A DNA stretch of 64,000 bases, from positions 13,992,001 to 14,056,000 of the forward strand of contig CM068582.1 in NCBI GenBank assembly GCA_035048485.1, in the 5' to 3' direction. Numbering within the stretch: the stretch's first letter is position 1; each line of letters starts with the position of its first letter. Under the pieces are notes generated by a model. It was not told where the DNA came from. It made no database searches and was given only the letters and a program-made list of their open reading frames with translations. Made by a program: the position numbers and the translations under genes. This document shows positions 12,705 through 22,439 of this stretch, piece by piece. This stretch comes from Pteria penguin. Lineage: Eukaryota > Mollusca > Bivalvia > Pterioida > Pteriidae.

Positions 12705-12708
12705 CGCA
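12705..12708. repeat. Target-site duplication CGCA, left
   Basis: The four bases CGCA before the 5' LTR match the four bases directly after the 3' LTR (20627-20630). Confidence 0.85.
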
Positions 12709-13424
12709 TGTAAGGTAGCGGCATACCACGCTACTTACGAATTGTTTTTAAGAAACATCACCAATGGATCCACCAAGGAACATTATATCTTGGACGATTT
12801 TTCCTGTGAATGATTCAATAACAGACACTAAAGTTCACGCTTGTTTATCTTAAAGACTTGTAATTATCATAATTGAATTGGTCAGTTAATGGCTAGTCTA
12901 TCTTGTTTGTTTATCTTAAAGTCTTAGGAATCTGTGAACTAATGGCTTCGTGGGGTACGTGGTAAATTAGTATAATTAAAATATTAATTATTGGACTGGT
13001 CAATTTTACGGTTAATCTATTTTCCTTGTGGAATCATAATTAGACTGGTCAATTTACGGTTAATCTATTTTCCTTGTGGAAATAGATAGTGTTTTAATAT
13101 ATAAAGTAGTTGGGGAGTTTAAATAGGTCAGACCTCGGAAATACTTGATAGAGTTCAGACCTCGGAAATACTTAATAGATTTCAGACCTATTTGATTTAG
13201 AAAGAAATTGAAAGAACTATATTGTGAAATATAACATTGTGATCATCGTAACTGCCAGGTCTCCCCCTTTTCCACGTCGCACGAAGCCAACTTACAATCT
13301 TGTATGTTGCTGTAGAGATTTTATTAAAAGTATTAACTTTCTTACTGACTTATAATTTTGTCGCATAACACAACACACCTTGAGGAATCAAACTCACACC
13401 ACCCCAACGCGAAGTAACCCTACA
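12709..13424 (+). repeat. 5' LTR, 716 bp
   Basis: It matches the 3' LTR almost base for base. Two internal features stand out: a 48-bp direct duplication around 12990-13080 (core 'ggtcaatttacggttaatct'), present in both LTRs, and three 'cagacctcgg/ta' units near 13128-13190, where the 3' LTR has only two. A TATA-like TTTAATATATAAAG lies at about 13093-13107, in the place expected for the U3 promoter. Confidence 0.93.
13094..13107 (+). promoter_or_regulatory. Possible TATA box in LTR
   Basis: TTTAATATATAAAG occurs in both LTRs at the same place, upstream of GAGTTTAAATAGGTC. The position in the second half of the LTR fits a U3 core promoter, but AT-rich sequence makes such matches common. Confidence 0.35.
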
Positions 13425-13429
13425 CGTGT

Positions 13430-13445
13430 TGGTGATTTGGTTGCC
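13430..13445 (+). other. Possible primer-binding site
   Basis: TGGTGATTTGGTTGCC starts five bases after the 5' LTR. A TGG start is expected because tRNA 3' ends are CCA, but I cannot name the matching tRNA. Confidence 0.35.
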
Positions 13446-13515
13446 GTAGAATGGATTTGGATTTTAACCATCATTCTCTGTCGGTAAGTCTGATTTTTGC
13501 TTTTCTGAAATCGTC

Positions 13516-14412
13516 ATGGCTGAAAATATTGATGTCCCTTTACTTTTTCAAGGGTTAGGTAGGCAAGTTGATAGATTAAGTGGGATTTTAACAAAACAAG
13601 GGGTAAAATTAGATGTCCCATCTTTTGACGGAACAAAACCAGATCAATTTGATAGATGGATTAAGAGCATTGAGAAATGTGCTAAATTAAATGGTTTAAC
13701 AGAAGATGAGACAAAAGAAATTGCTTACAGAACGAGTAACGATGCCGTTAGCGACTTTATTGAACGATTATACGATGATCACCCCGGATTTAATTGGAAT
13801 CAAGTTAAGGCAGAGTTATCAATAAGGTTCGCGCTCGTAACGGATCGACAGCACGCGCTGTCCTTACTACAAAGATTAAAGCAAAAACGAGATGAAGAAG
13901 TATCGCTGTACGCGCATAGATTGTCAAAATTAGCAGACCAAGCTTTTGATAATTTAAATACAGCAGAAGTTCAGAAACAGTTAGTGAATTTCTTTATAGA
14001 TGGGTTGGCTTACGATTACTTGAAGATCAAAGTAATGCGGGAAAATCCCGAGAATTTTCAGAGAGCAATCTCTATTGCTATAACTGAATTATCATTTCGG
14101 AAACGTGTTAGTCTTAGGACAGGTAGCTCCACCTATAGTTCACACAATTTTCTGCATGAGAATGGTGAGACGCCGATGGAAGTTGACTATTACAGGCCCC
14201 GTAAGCGATGTGCTATTTGTAATCGAACTAACCACACTACAAATCGTTGTCGCTTAAAACAAATTAATGATGTACAAAAGACAAATGAAGGACAAAATTC
14301 CCAGGCTCGGCGTGGTAAACATGCAGACATGAAATGTTTTCATTGTGGAAAGAAAGGTCACATTCGTAGGAATTGTTGGTCTCTAAAGAAGTCTACGAAT
14401 CAGGAAAACTAG
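13516..14412 (+). CDS. gag: Gag polyprotein of LTR retrotransposon
   Basis: A 298-residue protein starting at the first ATG after the leader. It would form the capsid-like particle and bind the RNA. Residues about 35-200 resemble the retrotransposon Gag capsid domain (FDGTKPDQFDRWIKSIEKC, later RFALVTDRQHALSLLQRLKQ with the usual E-x-x-x-Y-A-H-R-L-x-x-L-A). Two CCHC zinc knuckles follow: CAICNRTNHTTNRC from residue 232 and CFHCGKKGHIRRNC from residue 274, both C-x2-C-x4-H-x4-C. A basic linker joins them. The stop lies 43 bases inside the pol frame, so pol is probably made by -1 frameshifting. No internal damage is visible. Confidence 0.92.
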   Translation: MAENIDVPLLFQGLGRQVDRLSGILTKQGVKLDVPSFDGTKPDQFDRWIKSIEKCAKLNGLTEDETKEIAYRTSNDAVSDFIERLYDDHPGFNWNQVKAELSIRFALVTDRQHALSLLQRLKQKRDEEVSLYAHRLSKLADQAFDNLNTAEVQKQLVNFFIDGLAYDYLKIKVMRENPENFQRAISIAITELSFRKRVSLRTGSSTYSSHNFLHENGETPMEVDYYRPRKRCAICNRTNHTTNRCRLKQINDVQKTNEGQNSQARRGKHADMKCFHCGKKGHIRRNCWSLKKSTNQEN

Positions 14413-17400
14413 TAGGCTCCCGCCGAAACAGGACCGTCGCCGGGAGTTTTAAACGAATAGTCAGAAATAAAAGAAAATTCAAAAATAAGATTAAGAATAA
14501 AACAGAAAATTATCCGTCTTACAAAATAAATTTAGCTGGTAGTCCAAATTCGTCCCTTTTGAAAATTGGTAAAAAGAAATTTAGAGCATTAGTTGACAGT
14601 GGCGCTGAAGTTAGTTTGTTACACAGACGAATTTATCAATCTTTAAATAGACCCCCAAATTTGGTAAAGAAGTTTATTAGTCTCCAATCTGTGAATGGCG
14701 GAAAATTAGAAATAGACGGTTATGTGGAATTAGAAATTAAATTAGGAGGGACTACAGTAAATCAACCATTTTATGTAATAGCAGATATGAATAGAAACAT
14801 TATTTTAGGCAGAGATTTTCTAACAACTCATGGAGTAAGACTTTATTATGACTTAGGATATTTGAAAATAGGAAGGTCCTATGTACCGCTTGAAGAAGAT
14901 TGTCACATAAACGCCCTAGTAAGATTACAGAGAGGTGTAAAAGTGAAACCAAACACTATGAACATTGTTCCGGCACGGATAAAAACTCCGTTGAATCACA
15001 CTGAATTTGTTGAAATAAGTGCAGTAGAAAAAGGATATGTGGATTCTGAACCTGGTCTTGAAATTAATAATGCAATAGTAAAATCAAATAAAATAGTGCC
15101 CATTGCTTTAAGTAACCATACAAACAAAACTATTTATTTAAAACGTGGTTGCATCATAGGAAAAGTAACTAATCTCACGATAGATGAAAAAGAGACACCC
15201 GCTACAGATAAAACAAAAACGATCAATGAAGTTTTGTCAAATAAAACGTCTCTAGATTTAAAAGATTTAGATACCGAATCCAAACACTTGGAAAGTGTTA
15301 GGAAATTAGTTGTGAACAATCAAGACTTATTCGCAGCTAAAGATACAGAGTTAGGACAAACGGAAACTGTGAAAATGACAATTGACACAGGTGACCATGA
15401 ACCAATAAAACTTAGACCCTATAGAATTCCCTTACATCATAGGAAAACTGTAGACAGTGCGATTGATGAAATGTTAGATGCAAAAATTATTTCACGCTCT
15501 CAGTCACCTTGGAGTTTTCCCATTGTTTTAGTTGCAAAAAAGGATAAAACCACAAGAATGTGCATAGATTTTCGCAAATTGAATCAAATTACTAAAACTA
15601 CATCTTATCCCCTCCCGTTGATAGACGACATAATCGCACAATTAGGAAAAGCTAAATATTTCACCACTTTAGATTTGAAATCTGGTTATTGGCAAGTAGC
15701 CATGGACCCAAAAGACAAACACAAAACTGCTTTTGCTTGTCATAAAGGATTGTTTGAATTCAACAAAATGCCTTTTGGATTATGTAATGCCCCTGGCGTA
15801 TTTCAACAATTAATGAGCATAGTTCTTGAAGGTTGTGAGGAATTCAGCACTGCTTATATTGATGACGTCATTATTTGGTCAGAATCTCATGAAGAACATC
15901 TAGCTCATATTCAACAGGTCTTTGACAGGCTAAGAAAACATGACCTAAAGTTGAAATTAAAGAAATGTACTTTCTTTAAAGAAGAAACCACTTATTTGGG
16001 ATTTGTAATTAACAAAGATGGAGTCAAGCCCGACCCACAAAAGGTAGAGGCGATTCGAACCTTGCCCTCTCCCAAAACGGTAAAAGAAATTCGTAGTTTC
16101 ATAGGTATGTGCAGCTATTACAGGCGATTCATTCCTAATTTCTCGAAGATAGCTGAACCACTAATTGCTTTAACTAAAAAATATGCAAGATTTCAGTGGT
16201 GTGAAAAATGTCAAAATGCTTTTGACTATTTCAAGCAAAGTCTCACAGTGGTTCCCCTTTTATCATATCCGGACTTAAACAAGCCCTATACGTTATATAC
16301 GGACGCAAGCGACACTTGCATAGGTGCATGTTTGACGCAACCCTGTGATGACATTGATGAAGCAATTCCGAACGTAATAAATGAAAAACCAATCTATTAC
16401 CTAAGTCACAAACTTAGTGATACGCAAACACGTTGGTCTACCATAGAAAATGAGGCGTATGCTATCCATTATGCGCTACAGAAGTTAGATCATTACCTTC
16501 ACAATAGTAGTTTTGTCATAAAAACAGACCACAAGCCCCTTAAATATATTCTTGATGCCCCTATGGAAAATAAAAAGATTCAACTCTGGGCAATGAATAT
16601 AATGGCTTATAATTGCAAAATTGAATACATAGCTGGTCGAGAGAATACTTGTGCTGATTTGTTATCAAGGTGTCCCCAAGAATCTGCCAATGTGTCGGAT
16701 GAAAACACTGGTGATATACCAGATATCCACCGAAACACACTAGAGGTCAATGCTTTGAACTCTAATAGATTCGAACCTAGAGACCATGCTAGTTGCAAGG
16801 TACAGGATGAAGAACTAAAACTACCGAATGTGAATGATCTGGAAGGTTTTAATATGCTTGAAGAACAGGAGAAGGATTCGGACATATTAAAACTTAAAAA
16901 TCAGTTGAAAAATGGTGAAGCTTCAAATGTCAATCAAGCTCATCACATGATGGTGAAAGATATATTGTATTTTATCTCTGATATCAATGACAACCCCACC
17001 TTAAGACTGTATGTACCAAGTCATTTGAGAATGAATGTTATAAAACAGTACCATGATGAGTTAGGTCATTTCGGTGTAGATCGCACCTTTTATAACATAA
17101 AAAGTAAATATTACTGGCCAAAACTCTATCAAGGTTTGTTAGAATATATTCAGTCTTGCGTAACGTGTCAGACTAGAAATTTGACAAAGATAAAACCTCC
17201 TCTTATGGAAACGGACATTCCACCATACCCCTGGGCTAAAGTTGGGTTGGATCTCTCAGGACCTTATCCCACTTCGTTATCTGGAAACAAATACATAATC
17301 GCATTTGTTGATTTGTATTCCGGGTACCCAGAAGCGTTTACCGTAAAAGACAAGTCTGCAGATAACATCACGCATCTGCTCATTAATGAAATATTTCCCA

Positions 17401-18494
17401 GATACGGTTCACTATTGCAGTTGGTTACTGACAATGGTACAGAAAATGTAAACAAAGCTGTCAGAGAGACTTTGGAAGCTTTGAATATTCATCACGTGAC
17501 AACATCGTATTACCATCCCCAAGGGAATGCTAAAGTCGAACGATTTCACCGAACCTTGCATGATGTTATGTTAAAATATCTGAAGGATGAACATTCAGTA
17601 TGGGACGTATACTTGAATCAAACCTTAGCTGCTATAAGGTTTAACATCAGTGATTCGACCAAGTTTTCTCCCTTTTTCCTACTTTATAATAGAGACGTGG
17701 TTCTTCCCTTAGACAATATTTTGAAACCTCGACGCAAATATTTCGGCGACGATCAACATCAAATTGCGTTACAAATACAGCACAAATCATTTTTAGAAGT
17801 GCATCGCAATTTAAAGAAAGCTAAAAAGGCTCAAGCTAAATATGCCGATAGAAACAGTAAATCAGTGAAGTTTCAAATAGGAGATCCTGTCTATTATAAA
17901 AACCATACTAGAAAAAATAAATTTGATGTCAGATGGAAACCGTATTATAGAATTATAGAACAAACTTCTCCGGTTAGTTTTATAATTAAAAGTCAACTTG
18001 ATGGCACTACAACGAAAGCACATGCTGAGCAATTACGTTTGGCTAAAATAGATCAATGGGAAATACCAAAAGATAACATGGGTAATCGGCTTAGGAGAAC
18101 TAATTATGTAGTACCTCCTGAAGAAAGTGATGCAGGTGATAAATCTGAGTCACATTCTGACGAGTCTGATGAAAATATACCGCTTAGCAAAATAACAAAC
18201 AGGTATAGAACCCGAAGGGATTCATCATCAAGTGAAGATGACATACCCTTGATGGAATTGTCTAATAGACTCAGGCAGAGAAAAAAGAGACAATTAAACC
18301 AAGAGAGTACTGAATCGGAATCAGTACAAGATTCGGACCTTGAACGACCAGGCCCCGACTTTGCTGATGATGAAATGGTTATAGATGAAGTTGTCAATAG
18401 TAAAACACCAAATAGATGTGAAAAGCGCGCAAAAAGTCGCGATAAAGTAGTATTGAAGGCTTTTGAATTTTTTGATAAATTAATTAAAGCTTAG
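14370..18494 (+). CDS. pol: Pol polyprotein: protease, RT, RNase H, integrase
   Basis: The -1 frame relative to gag opens after a TAG at 14367 and stays open for about 1,374 codons; there is no good ATG at its start, so it is expected to be expressed by frameshift from gag. Counting from codon TTG at 14373: aspartic protease with LVDSGAEVSLLH (catalytic D75); reverse transcriptase from about 330, with YIDD at 495-498; RNase H from about 635 with YTDAS (D644) and the TDHKPL block; integrase with an HHCC finger (H894, H899, C929, C932) and the core D960, D1020, E1056, which is a DD35E spacing. An acidic, serine-rich tail of about 130 residues follows the C-terminal integrase domain. It copies the RNA and integrates the cDNA. 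All catalytic residues I can check are present. Confidence 0.95.
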   Translation, partial: ELLVSKEVYESGKLVGSRRNRTVAGSFKRIVRNKRKFKNKIKNKTENYPSYKINLAGSPNSSLLKIGKKKFRALVDSGAEVSLLHRRIYQSLNRPPNLVKKFISLQSVNGGKLEIDGYVELEIKLGGTTVNQPFYVIADMNRNIILGRDFLTTHGVRLYYDLGYLKIGRSYVPLEEDCHINALVRLQRGVKVKPNTMNIVPARIKTPLNHTEFVEISAVEKGYVDSEPGLEINNAIVKSNKIVPIALSNHTNKTIYLKRGCIIGKVTNLTIDEKETPATDKTKTINEVLSNKTSLDLKDLDTESKHLESVRKLVVNNQDLFAAKDTELGQTETVKMTIDTGDHEPIKLRPYRIPLHHRKTVDSAIDEMLDAKIISRSQSPWSFPIVLVAKKDKTTRMCIDFRKLNQITKTTSYPLPLIDDIIAQLGKAKYFTTLDLKSGYWQVAMDPKDKHKTAFACHKGLFEFNKMPFGLCNAPGVFQQLMSIVLEGCEEFSTAYIDDVIIWSESHEEHLAHIQQVFDRLRKHDLKLKLKKCTFFKEETTYLGFVINKDGVKPDPQKVEAIRTLPSPKTVKEIRSFIGMCSYYRRFIPNFSKIAEPLIALTKKYARFQWCEKCQNAFDYFKQSLTVVPLLSYPDLNKPYTLYTDASDTCIGACLTQPCDDIDEAIPNVINEKPIYYLSHKLSDTQTRWSTIENEAYAIHYALQKLDHYLHNSSFVIKTDHKPLKYILDAPMENKKIQLWAMNIMAYNCKIEYIAGRENTCADLLSRCPQESANVSDENTGDIPDIHRNTLEVNALNSNRFEPRDHASCKVQDEELKLPNVNDLEGFNMLEEQEKDSDILKLKNQLKNGEASNVNQAHHMMVKDILYFISDINDNPTLRLYVPSHLRMNVIKQYHDELGHFGVDRTFYNIKSKYYWPKLYQGLLEYIQSCVTCQTRNLTKIKPPLMETDIPPYPWAKVGLDLSGPYPTSLSGNKYIIAFVDLYSGYPEAFTVKDKSADNITHLLINEIFPRYGSLLQLVTDNGTENVNKAVRETLEALNIHHVTTSYYHPQGNAKVERFHRTLHDVMLKYLKDEHSVWDVYLNQTLAAIRFNISDSTKFSPFFLLYNRDVVLPLDNILKPRRKYFGDDQHQIALQIQHKSFLEVHRNLKKAKKAQAKYADRNSKSVKFQIGDPVYYKNHTRKNKFDVRWKPYYRIIEQTSPVSFIIKSQLDGTTTKAHAEQLRLAKIDQWEIPKDNMGNRLRRTNYVVPPEESDAGDKSESHSDESDENIPLSKITNRYRTRRDSSSSEDDIPLMELSNRLRQRKKRQLNQESTESESVQDSDLERPGPDFADDEMVIDEVVNSKTPNRCEKRAKSRDKVVLKAFEFFDKLIKA

Positions 18495-18726
18495 TAATGT
18501 CCACAGTAATGTAGCATGTGATAACATACACATGAAGGAGATGGTTAACTCCTGGATTACATTAAATGGCTTAATTAATAGAAAATTGCATTAAATCGGT
18601 TCCCATCATATGTGGTATTTGCGATTAACAAATAAAGAAGCTGAAACGAAAACTTCTTGAACCGGTGTATTCAGATCACATCTTGAGGATCTGTAGTGAT
18701 TTGATGAGTTAGATTGATATGGTTGA

Positions 18727-18975
18727 GGATCGCTAACGAATCAAATTTCCCAAATAGATCTAAACATAAGCGAGTTAAGAAGTCTTTTAAATGACGCGAA
18801 TTTTTATATGAAAACATTGCAGTTGCAGTTTAGTATGCTAGGCTTGGATCATTTAAGTTCTTCAATTATTAGCCCAGACGACTTAAGAAATTTATTAATA
18901 GAAATTCAGAGTCAGCTTCCTTCGTCGTTAAACTTGACTCATGACGCTATCAAAGAATTGTGCACTAGATACTAG
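18727..18975 (+). pseudogene. Env-like ORF remnant
   Basis: An open stretch without its own good start runs to TAG at 18973. It contains MLGLDHLSSSIISPDDL followed by a leucine-rich LLIEIQSQLPSSLNL, a pattern I associate with Env-like proteins encoded after pol in some invertebrate Gypsy elements (L-x-x-G-x-L-S-P-x-L-I-S). Stops follow, and 18976-19200 contains only short open pieces. With the membrane-anchored ORF at 19247 it would make the middle and C-terminal end of one former protein. The assignment rests on pattern and position, not on a clear domain. Confidence 0.4.
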
Positions 18976-19246
18976 AACAATGATTAAAAAAAAATAATTG
19001 TTGTAAAAAACGTGAATTTAGATGTTTAATTTCCACTCGCGGGATATATTTCGGATGGTTTTTATACGATAGCTATTGAAATTAAAGCATCGTTTTCTCA
19101 TGACGTAAGCAAACCTCAAATAATATTCATGGTTATACCTAAAGAATTAAATCATATTAAAAGTTACCAATTAAAAAATTTATTGATACTATTAGAATAT
19201 TAAAAAAAAGGTTAAAATACAGGAGCCTCTTTCGAAATGGCATTAT

Positions 19247-19519
19247 ATGGGGATTTTTGTACTTATAGTTGTAGGATTTATTGTTTTGATAATTATTTAT
19301 AGGAAATATAAGAAAAATATTTTTTCATGTAAGATTGCCAGACGATTTTGGAGAGTAAAGTCAGACATAAAATCAAATGATGTTAATGATATGCAAGAGA
19401 TGAGAAATCTTGTTGCTAAGGAACCAACTGCCACGCCTACTGCGCCAACAATGGACCAAGCCGTTACTGAGAAGATAGACACTGAAGAAAGGGTGTATCC
19501 GATTCTTCCGATGGCCTAA
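19247..19519 (+). CDS. Small single-pass membrane protein at env position
   Basis: A 90-residue ORF with a hydrophobic segment at residues 3-18 (IFVLIVVGFIVLIIIY), followed at once by a basic stretch (RKYKKN, then KIARRFWRVK) and a polar tail with a Thr/Pro-rich patch. The frame is open upstream to about 19205. The layout, one membrane helix then a cytoplasmic basic tail at the 3' end of the element, is that of the C-terminus of a retroviral-type Env, so I read it as the surviving anchor of the env remnant at 18727 rather than a separate gene. Whether it is translated is unknown. Confidence 0.45.
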   Translation: MGIFVLIVVGFIVLIIIYRKYKKNIFSCKIARRFWRVKSDIKSNDVNDMQEMRNLVAKEPTATPTAPTMDQAVTEKIDTEERVYPILPMA

Positions 19520-19925
19520 AGAACTTTGAGGGTATGGGATGAGACGACGTCCCTTGCCCGCCAACAATGAATTAAGATATGGGTTGAGACGACGACCCTT
19601 GCCCCTATTGGATCAAATTGTATATAGTAATATAACGGAAGATTGGTGTGCGACGAACTGAGATATGGGTTGAGATGACGACCCTCGATTTCATTGGACT
19701 AGACTGTAAATAGAAATTTAACGGGAGATATGCTGAACTTAATTTTCGTGTACATATTCATTATTAGTACATTGTTGCAGTATGGACTTCCAGGAACATT
19801 CGTATGCCGAGAGATATTGCCGAGGATAATGCTTTAAGGATTCATAACGTTGGACTAATACACAGAACATGTTACATAATCGATTGTTTTAAGAAAATAT
19901 TGTGTTCGAATATTTTCTAGTGACA
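19520..19925 (+). repeat. 3' untranslated part with direct repeats
   Basis: The phrase 'gatatgggttgagacgacgacc' (variants) occurs three times at about 19525-19690, spaced about 45-105 bp. It is non-coding in all frames and precedes the polypurine tract. Confidence 0.65.
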
Positions 19926-19935
19926 TGGGGAGGAA
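19926..19935 (+). promoter_or_regulatory. Polypurine tract
   Basis: TGGGGAGGAA directly abuts the TG start of the 3' LTR, the standard position for the plus-strand primer of reverse transcription. Confidence 0.85.
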
Positions 19936-20626
19936 TGTAAGGTAGCGGCATACCATGCTACTTACGAATTGTTTTTAAGAAACATCACCAATGGATCCAC
20001 CAAGGAACATTATATCTTGGACGATTTTTCCTGTGAATGATTCAATAACAGACACTAAAGTTCACGCTTGTTTATCTTAAAGACTTGTAATTATCATAAT
20101 TGAATTGGTCAGTTAATGGCTAGTCTATCTTGTTTGTTTATCTTAAAGTCTTAGGAATCTGTGAACTAATGGCTTCGTGGGGTACGTGTTAAATTAGTAT
20201 AATTAAAATATTAATTATTGGACTGGTCAATTTTACGGTTAATCTATTTTCCTTGTGGAATCATAATTAGACTGGTCAATTTACGGTTAATCTATTTTCC
20301 TTGTGGAAATAGATAGTGTTTTAATATATAAAGTAGTTGGGGAGTTTAAATAGGTCAGACCTCGGAAATACTTGATAGAGTTCAGACCTATTTGATTTAG
20401 AAAGAACTTGAAAGAACTATATTGTGAAATATAACATTGTGATCATCGTAACTGCCAGGTCTCCCCCTTTTCCACGTCGCACGAAGCCAACTTGCTATCT
20501 TGTATGTTGCTGTAGAGATTTTATTAAAAGTATTAACTTTCTTACTGACTGATAATTTTGTCGCATAACACAACGCACCTTGAGGAATCAAACTCACACC
20601 ACCCCAACGCGAAGTACTACCCTACA
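19936..20626 (+). repeat. 3' LTR, 691 bp
   Basis: It begins TGTAAGGTAGCGG and ends CCCTACA, as the 5' LTR does. It is shorter because it has one fewer 'cagacctcgg' unit (28 bp) and has three extra bases (TAC) near its end. The target duplication CGCA follows at 20627. Confidence 0.93.
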
Positions 20627-20990
20627 CGCAGAAGGATGCCATAACGATGATAAAAAGAGGGGAAGATATGGTAACATGCAAAACGTTAGTTTTTTTCCGA
20701 TATCCGACCAAATCGAAGGCCCCAAAACAACGAAAAATCTTACTGTCGCTGCTACTCAGAGATGATTATGACCCGCCCAGACATAATAGACTATGCTCAG
20801 AGCATTTTGTTGATGGGTACCCGTCTGACAATAATCCATACCCAACATTGTTTTCATACAACAATTTAAGTATCCACAAAAGCCTCGGAGCTTTAGTGCT
20901 ATTAGCAAGAGTACCAGATATGATTCTGAAAATGAAAATGTATTGTCATCAGTAGAACTAGAAGATGAAGGAGCTGAAATAATGCCAATG

Positions 20991-21489
20991 GTAAGAAGTT
21001 ACACTTAATTATTGATACTAATTTAATGAAAAAAAAAGAAGTTAAAATTTTCATTGTATTCATTCATGCCTTCATGACTCATTTAGTAAGATTCTTTTCC
21101 TGGTGCCAAGATGGGAACTACTACTACTGCTACTATTACTACTATCTACAGTGATATGTCAGTGTCCTGTCTTTTAGATGAGACATTAAAACAGAGGTCC
21201 TGTAGGTGTGGCACAAAAAAGTGTTTCTTATGAAATAAGTGATGTTGGTAATGACCGGTACGTAAACAACATATATGTGAAGTGAAGTCAGTAACTGTAT
21301 GACATGGTTTATAATCTATTTATTATAAAAGTGGTACAATATGGCGTTATGTGGTCTGTATAAAATATACTGGGCTTAATTAAGCATATAAAGCAAGCCA
21401 CATATAATGTTACCCTATGGAAACAACCCCAATATCACCAGTTTCAAGTATGGCATTATATACCCAAAATATGCATGACTTTTTTGCAG
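20991..21489 (+). other. Intron 1 of the THAP gene
   Basis: Bounded by gtaagaag and ttttttgcag. It holds a short (ACT)n-like stretch near 21118-21145 but no gene. Confidence 0.6.
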
Positions 21490-21734
21490 CAGGATGTATA
21501 CACAGATCATAGTGCAGGCATTGACATTCCAGAGGAAGAAGTTATTGTAGAAACACCATGCCTTGAAGATGAGGATGTCACAATAAAATGTAGTAAGTCT
21601 AATTAATATTCATAAACATGATATTGATATTGTTGTGCTTGAAAATGAAATCATTTTCATTTTCCAATTTAATTTTATCTGTTCACCAAAATATTGAGTG
21701 TGTTACATCTAGTCAACTGATTATGTTAAATATA

Positions 21735-21738
<4 letters not shown>

Positions 21739-21827
<89 letters not shown>
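21739..21827. repeat. (TA)n microsatellite
   Basis: An uninterrupted TA run of about 44 units. Confidence 0.97.
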
Positions 21828-21830
<3 letters not shown>

Positions 21831-22439
21831 GCTAGTTTAATAACTAATATGTGAATCGTCAGTATTTAATTTCCAATGTACGTATCAATTTTTTTTTTCT
21901 AAGTGACCTTGAACTTTCATGAATAATATTAAGTGATCATTGCACGAAAGGCAATATCCTATATCGTAACAGGCACGTGAGACAGACAGACAAAAAGACA
22001 CTATAATATCAGTAAAACAAATTCTAACATCAGTTTTAAAAGTGTTAAATATTCAATATGATATCAATTAATTTCCAACTTACCAAAGGCATTACCCTCC
22101 AACAAGCTACACCATACTACAGTATGCATCAAGCTTTGTTATTGAAGTCAGTAAGCTAATCGCATAGAAAATAAACTTTTAGACTTTAACATCGTGAAGT
22201 CAACCCCAAACCTTCTGTTGATAAGTCATATGATTATTTAAGAGTTATTTTCTGAGGTTTTGTAACCGTTGATCTCGATTTTCTATTGATGCTGTGTTTT
22301 ATTCGCCCATCATATACGGAAGTATTATGGTATGGGGTTGTCGATCTGTGGGTTTCTCCGCAATTGGAAATCAAGAAACAGACCATGGCGTTTAGGGTAG
22401 TACTTTCAAACTAGGTACACTTATTTCTATGACCTGAGT

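Larger units (their letters stand above)
12709..20626 (+). mobile_element. Ty3/Gypsy-type LTR retrotransposon, complete
   Basis: The element is 7,918 bp, with LTRs of 716 and 691 bp that both begin TG and end CA, 4-bp target duplications, gag and pol in overlapping frames, a polypurine tract before the 3' LTR and a short 3' ORF. Domain order protease, RT, RNase H, integrase is that of Ty3/Gypsy. By eye the LTRs differ by about seven substitutions and two indels, about 1%, so insertion is recent. gag and pol have no visible lesions and the element may be capable of moving; the env-position ORF is mostly destroyed. It sits inside a THAP exon in the same orientation. Confidence 0.93.
12685..21592 (+). 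pseudogene. THAP zinc-finger gene, first exons, split by an LTR retrotransposon
   Basis: The start codon at 12685 opens MSRYNCAA, is cut at 12708 by the retrotransposon, and resumes at 20631 with EGCHNDDKKRG. Read across the insertion this gives the C-x4-C pair that begins a THAP domain (C2CH zinc finger). The rest follows: NVSFFPISDQIEG, then in a second frame RDDYDPPRHNRLCSEHFVDG (the C-x2-H end with the usual HF), then back in the first frame FKYPQKPRSFSAISKS up to a splice donor at 20991 (gtaagaag). Exon 2 is 21490-21592 (acceptor ttttttgcag, donor gtaagt) and keeps phase, encoding an acidic stretch (DIPEEEVIVETPCLEDEDV). No further exon was found before 28 kb. Function of such proteins is sequence-specific DNA binding; many invertebrate copies are N-termini of transposases. 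The two frame changes (about 20745 and 20850) and the insertion make it non-functional. Confidence 0.75.

Noticed and set aside
16607..16885. Minus-strand open frames inside pol (also 15134, 17264, 18104)
   Set aside because: They lie within a long, fully motif-supported plus-strand pol frame and are its shadows.
22305..22400. GSIMVWGC-like stretch resembling a Tc1/mariner block
   Set aside because: A single eight-residue match; the flanking frames show no other transposase block.
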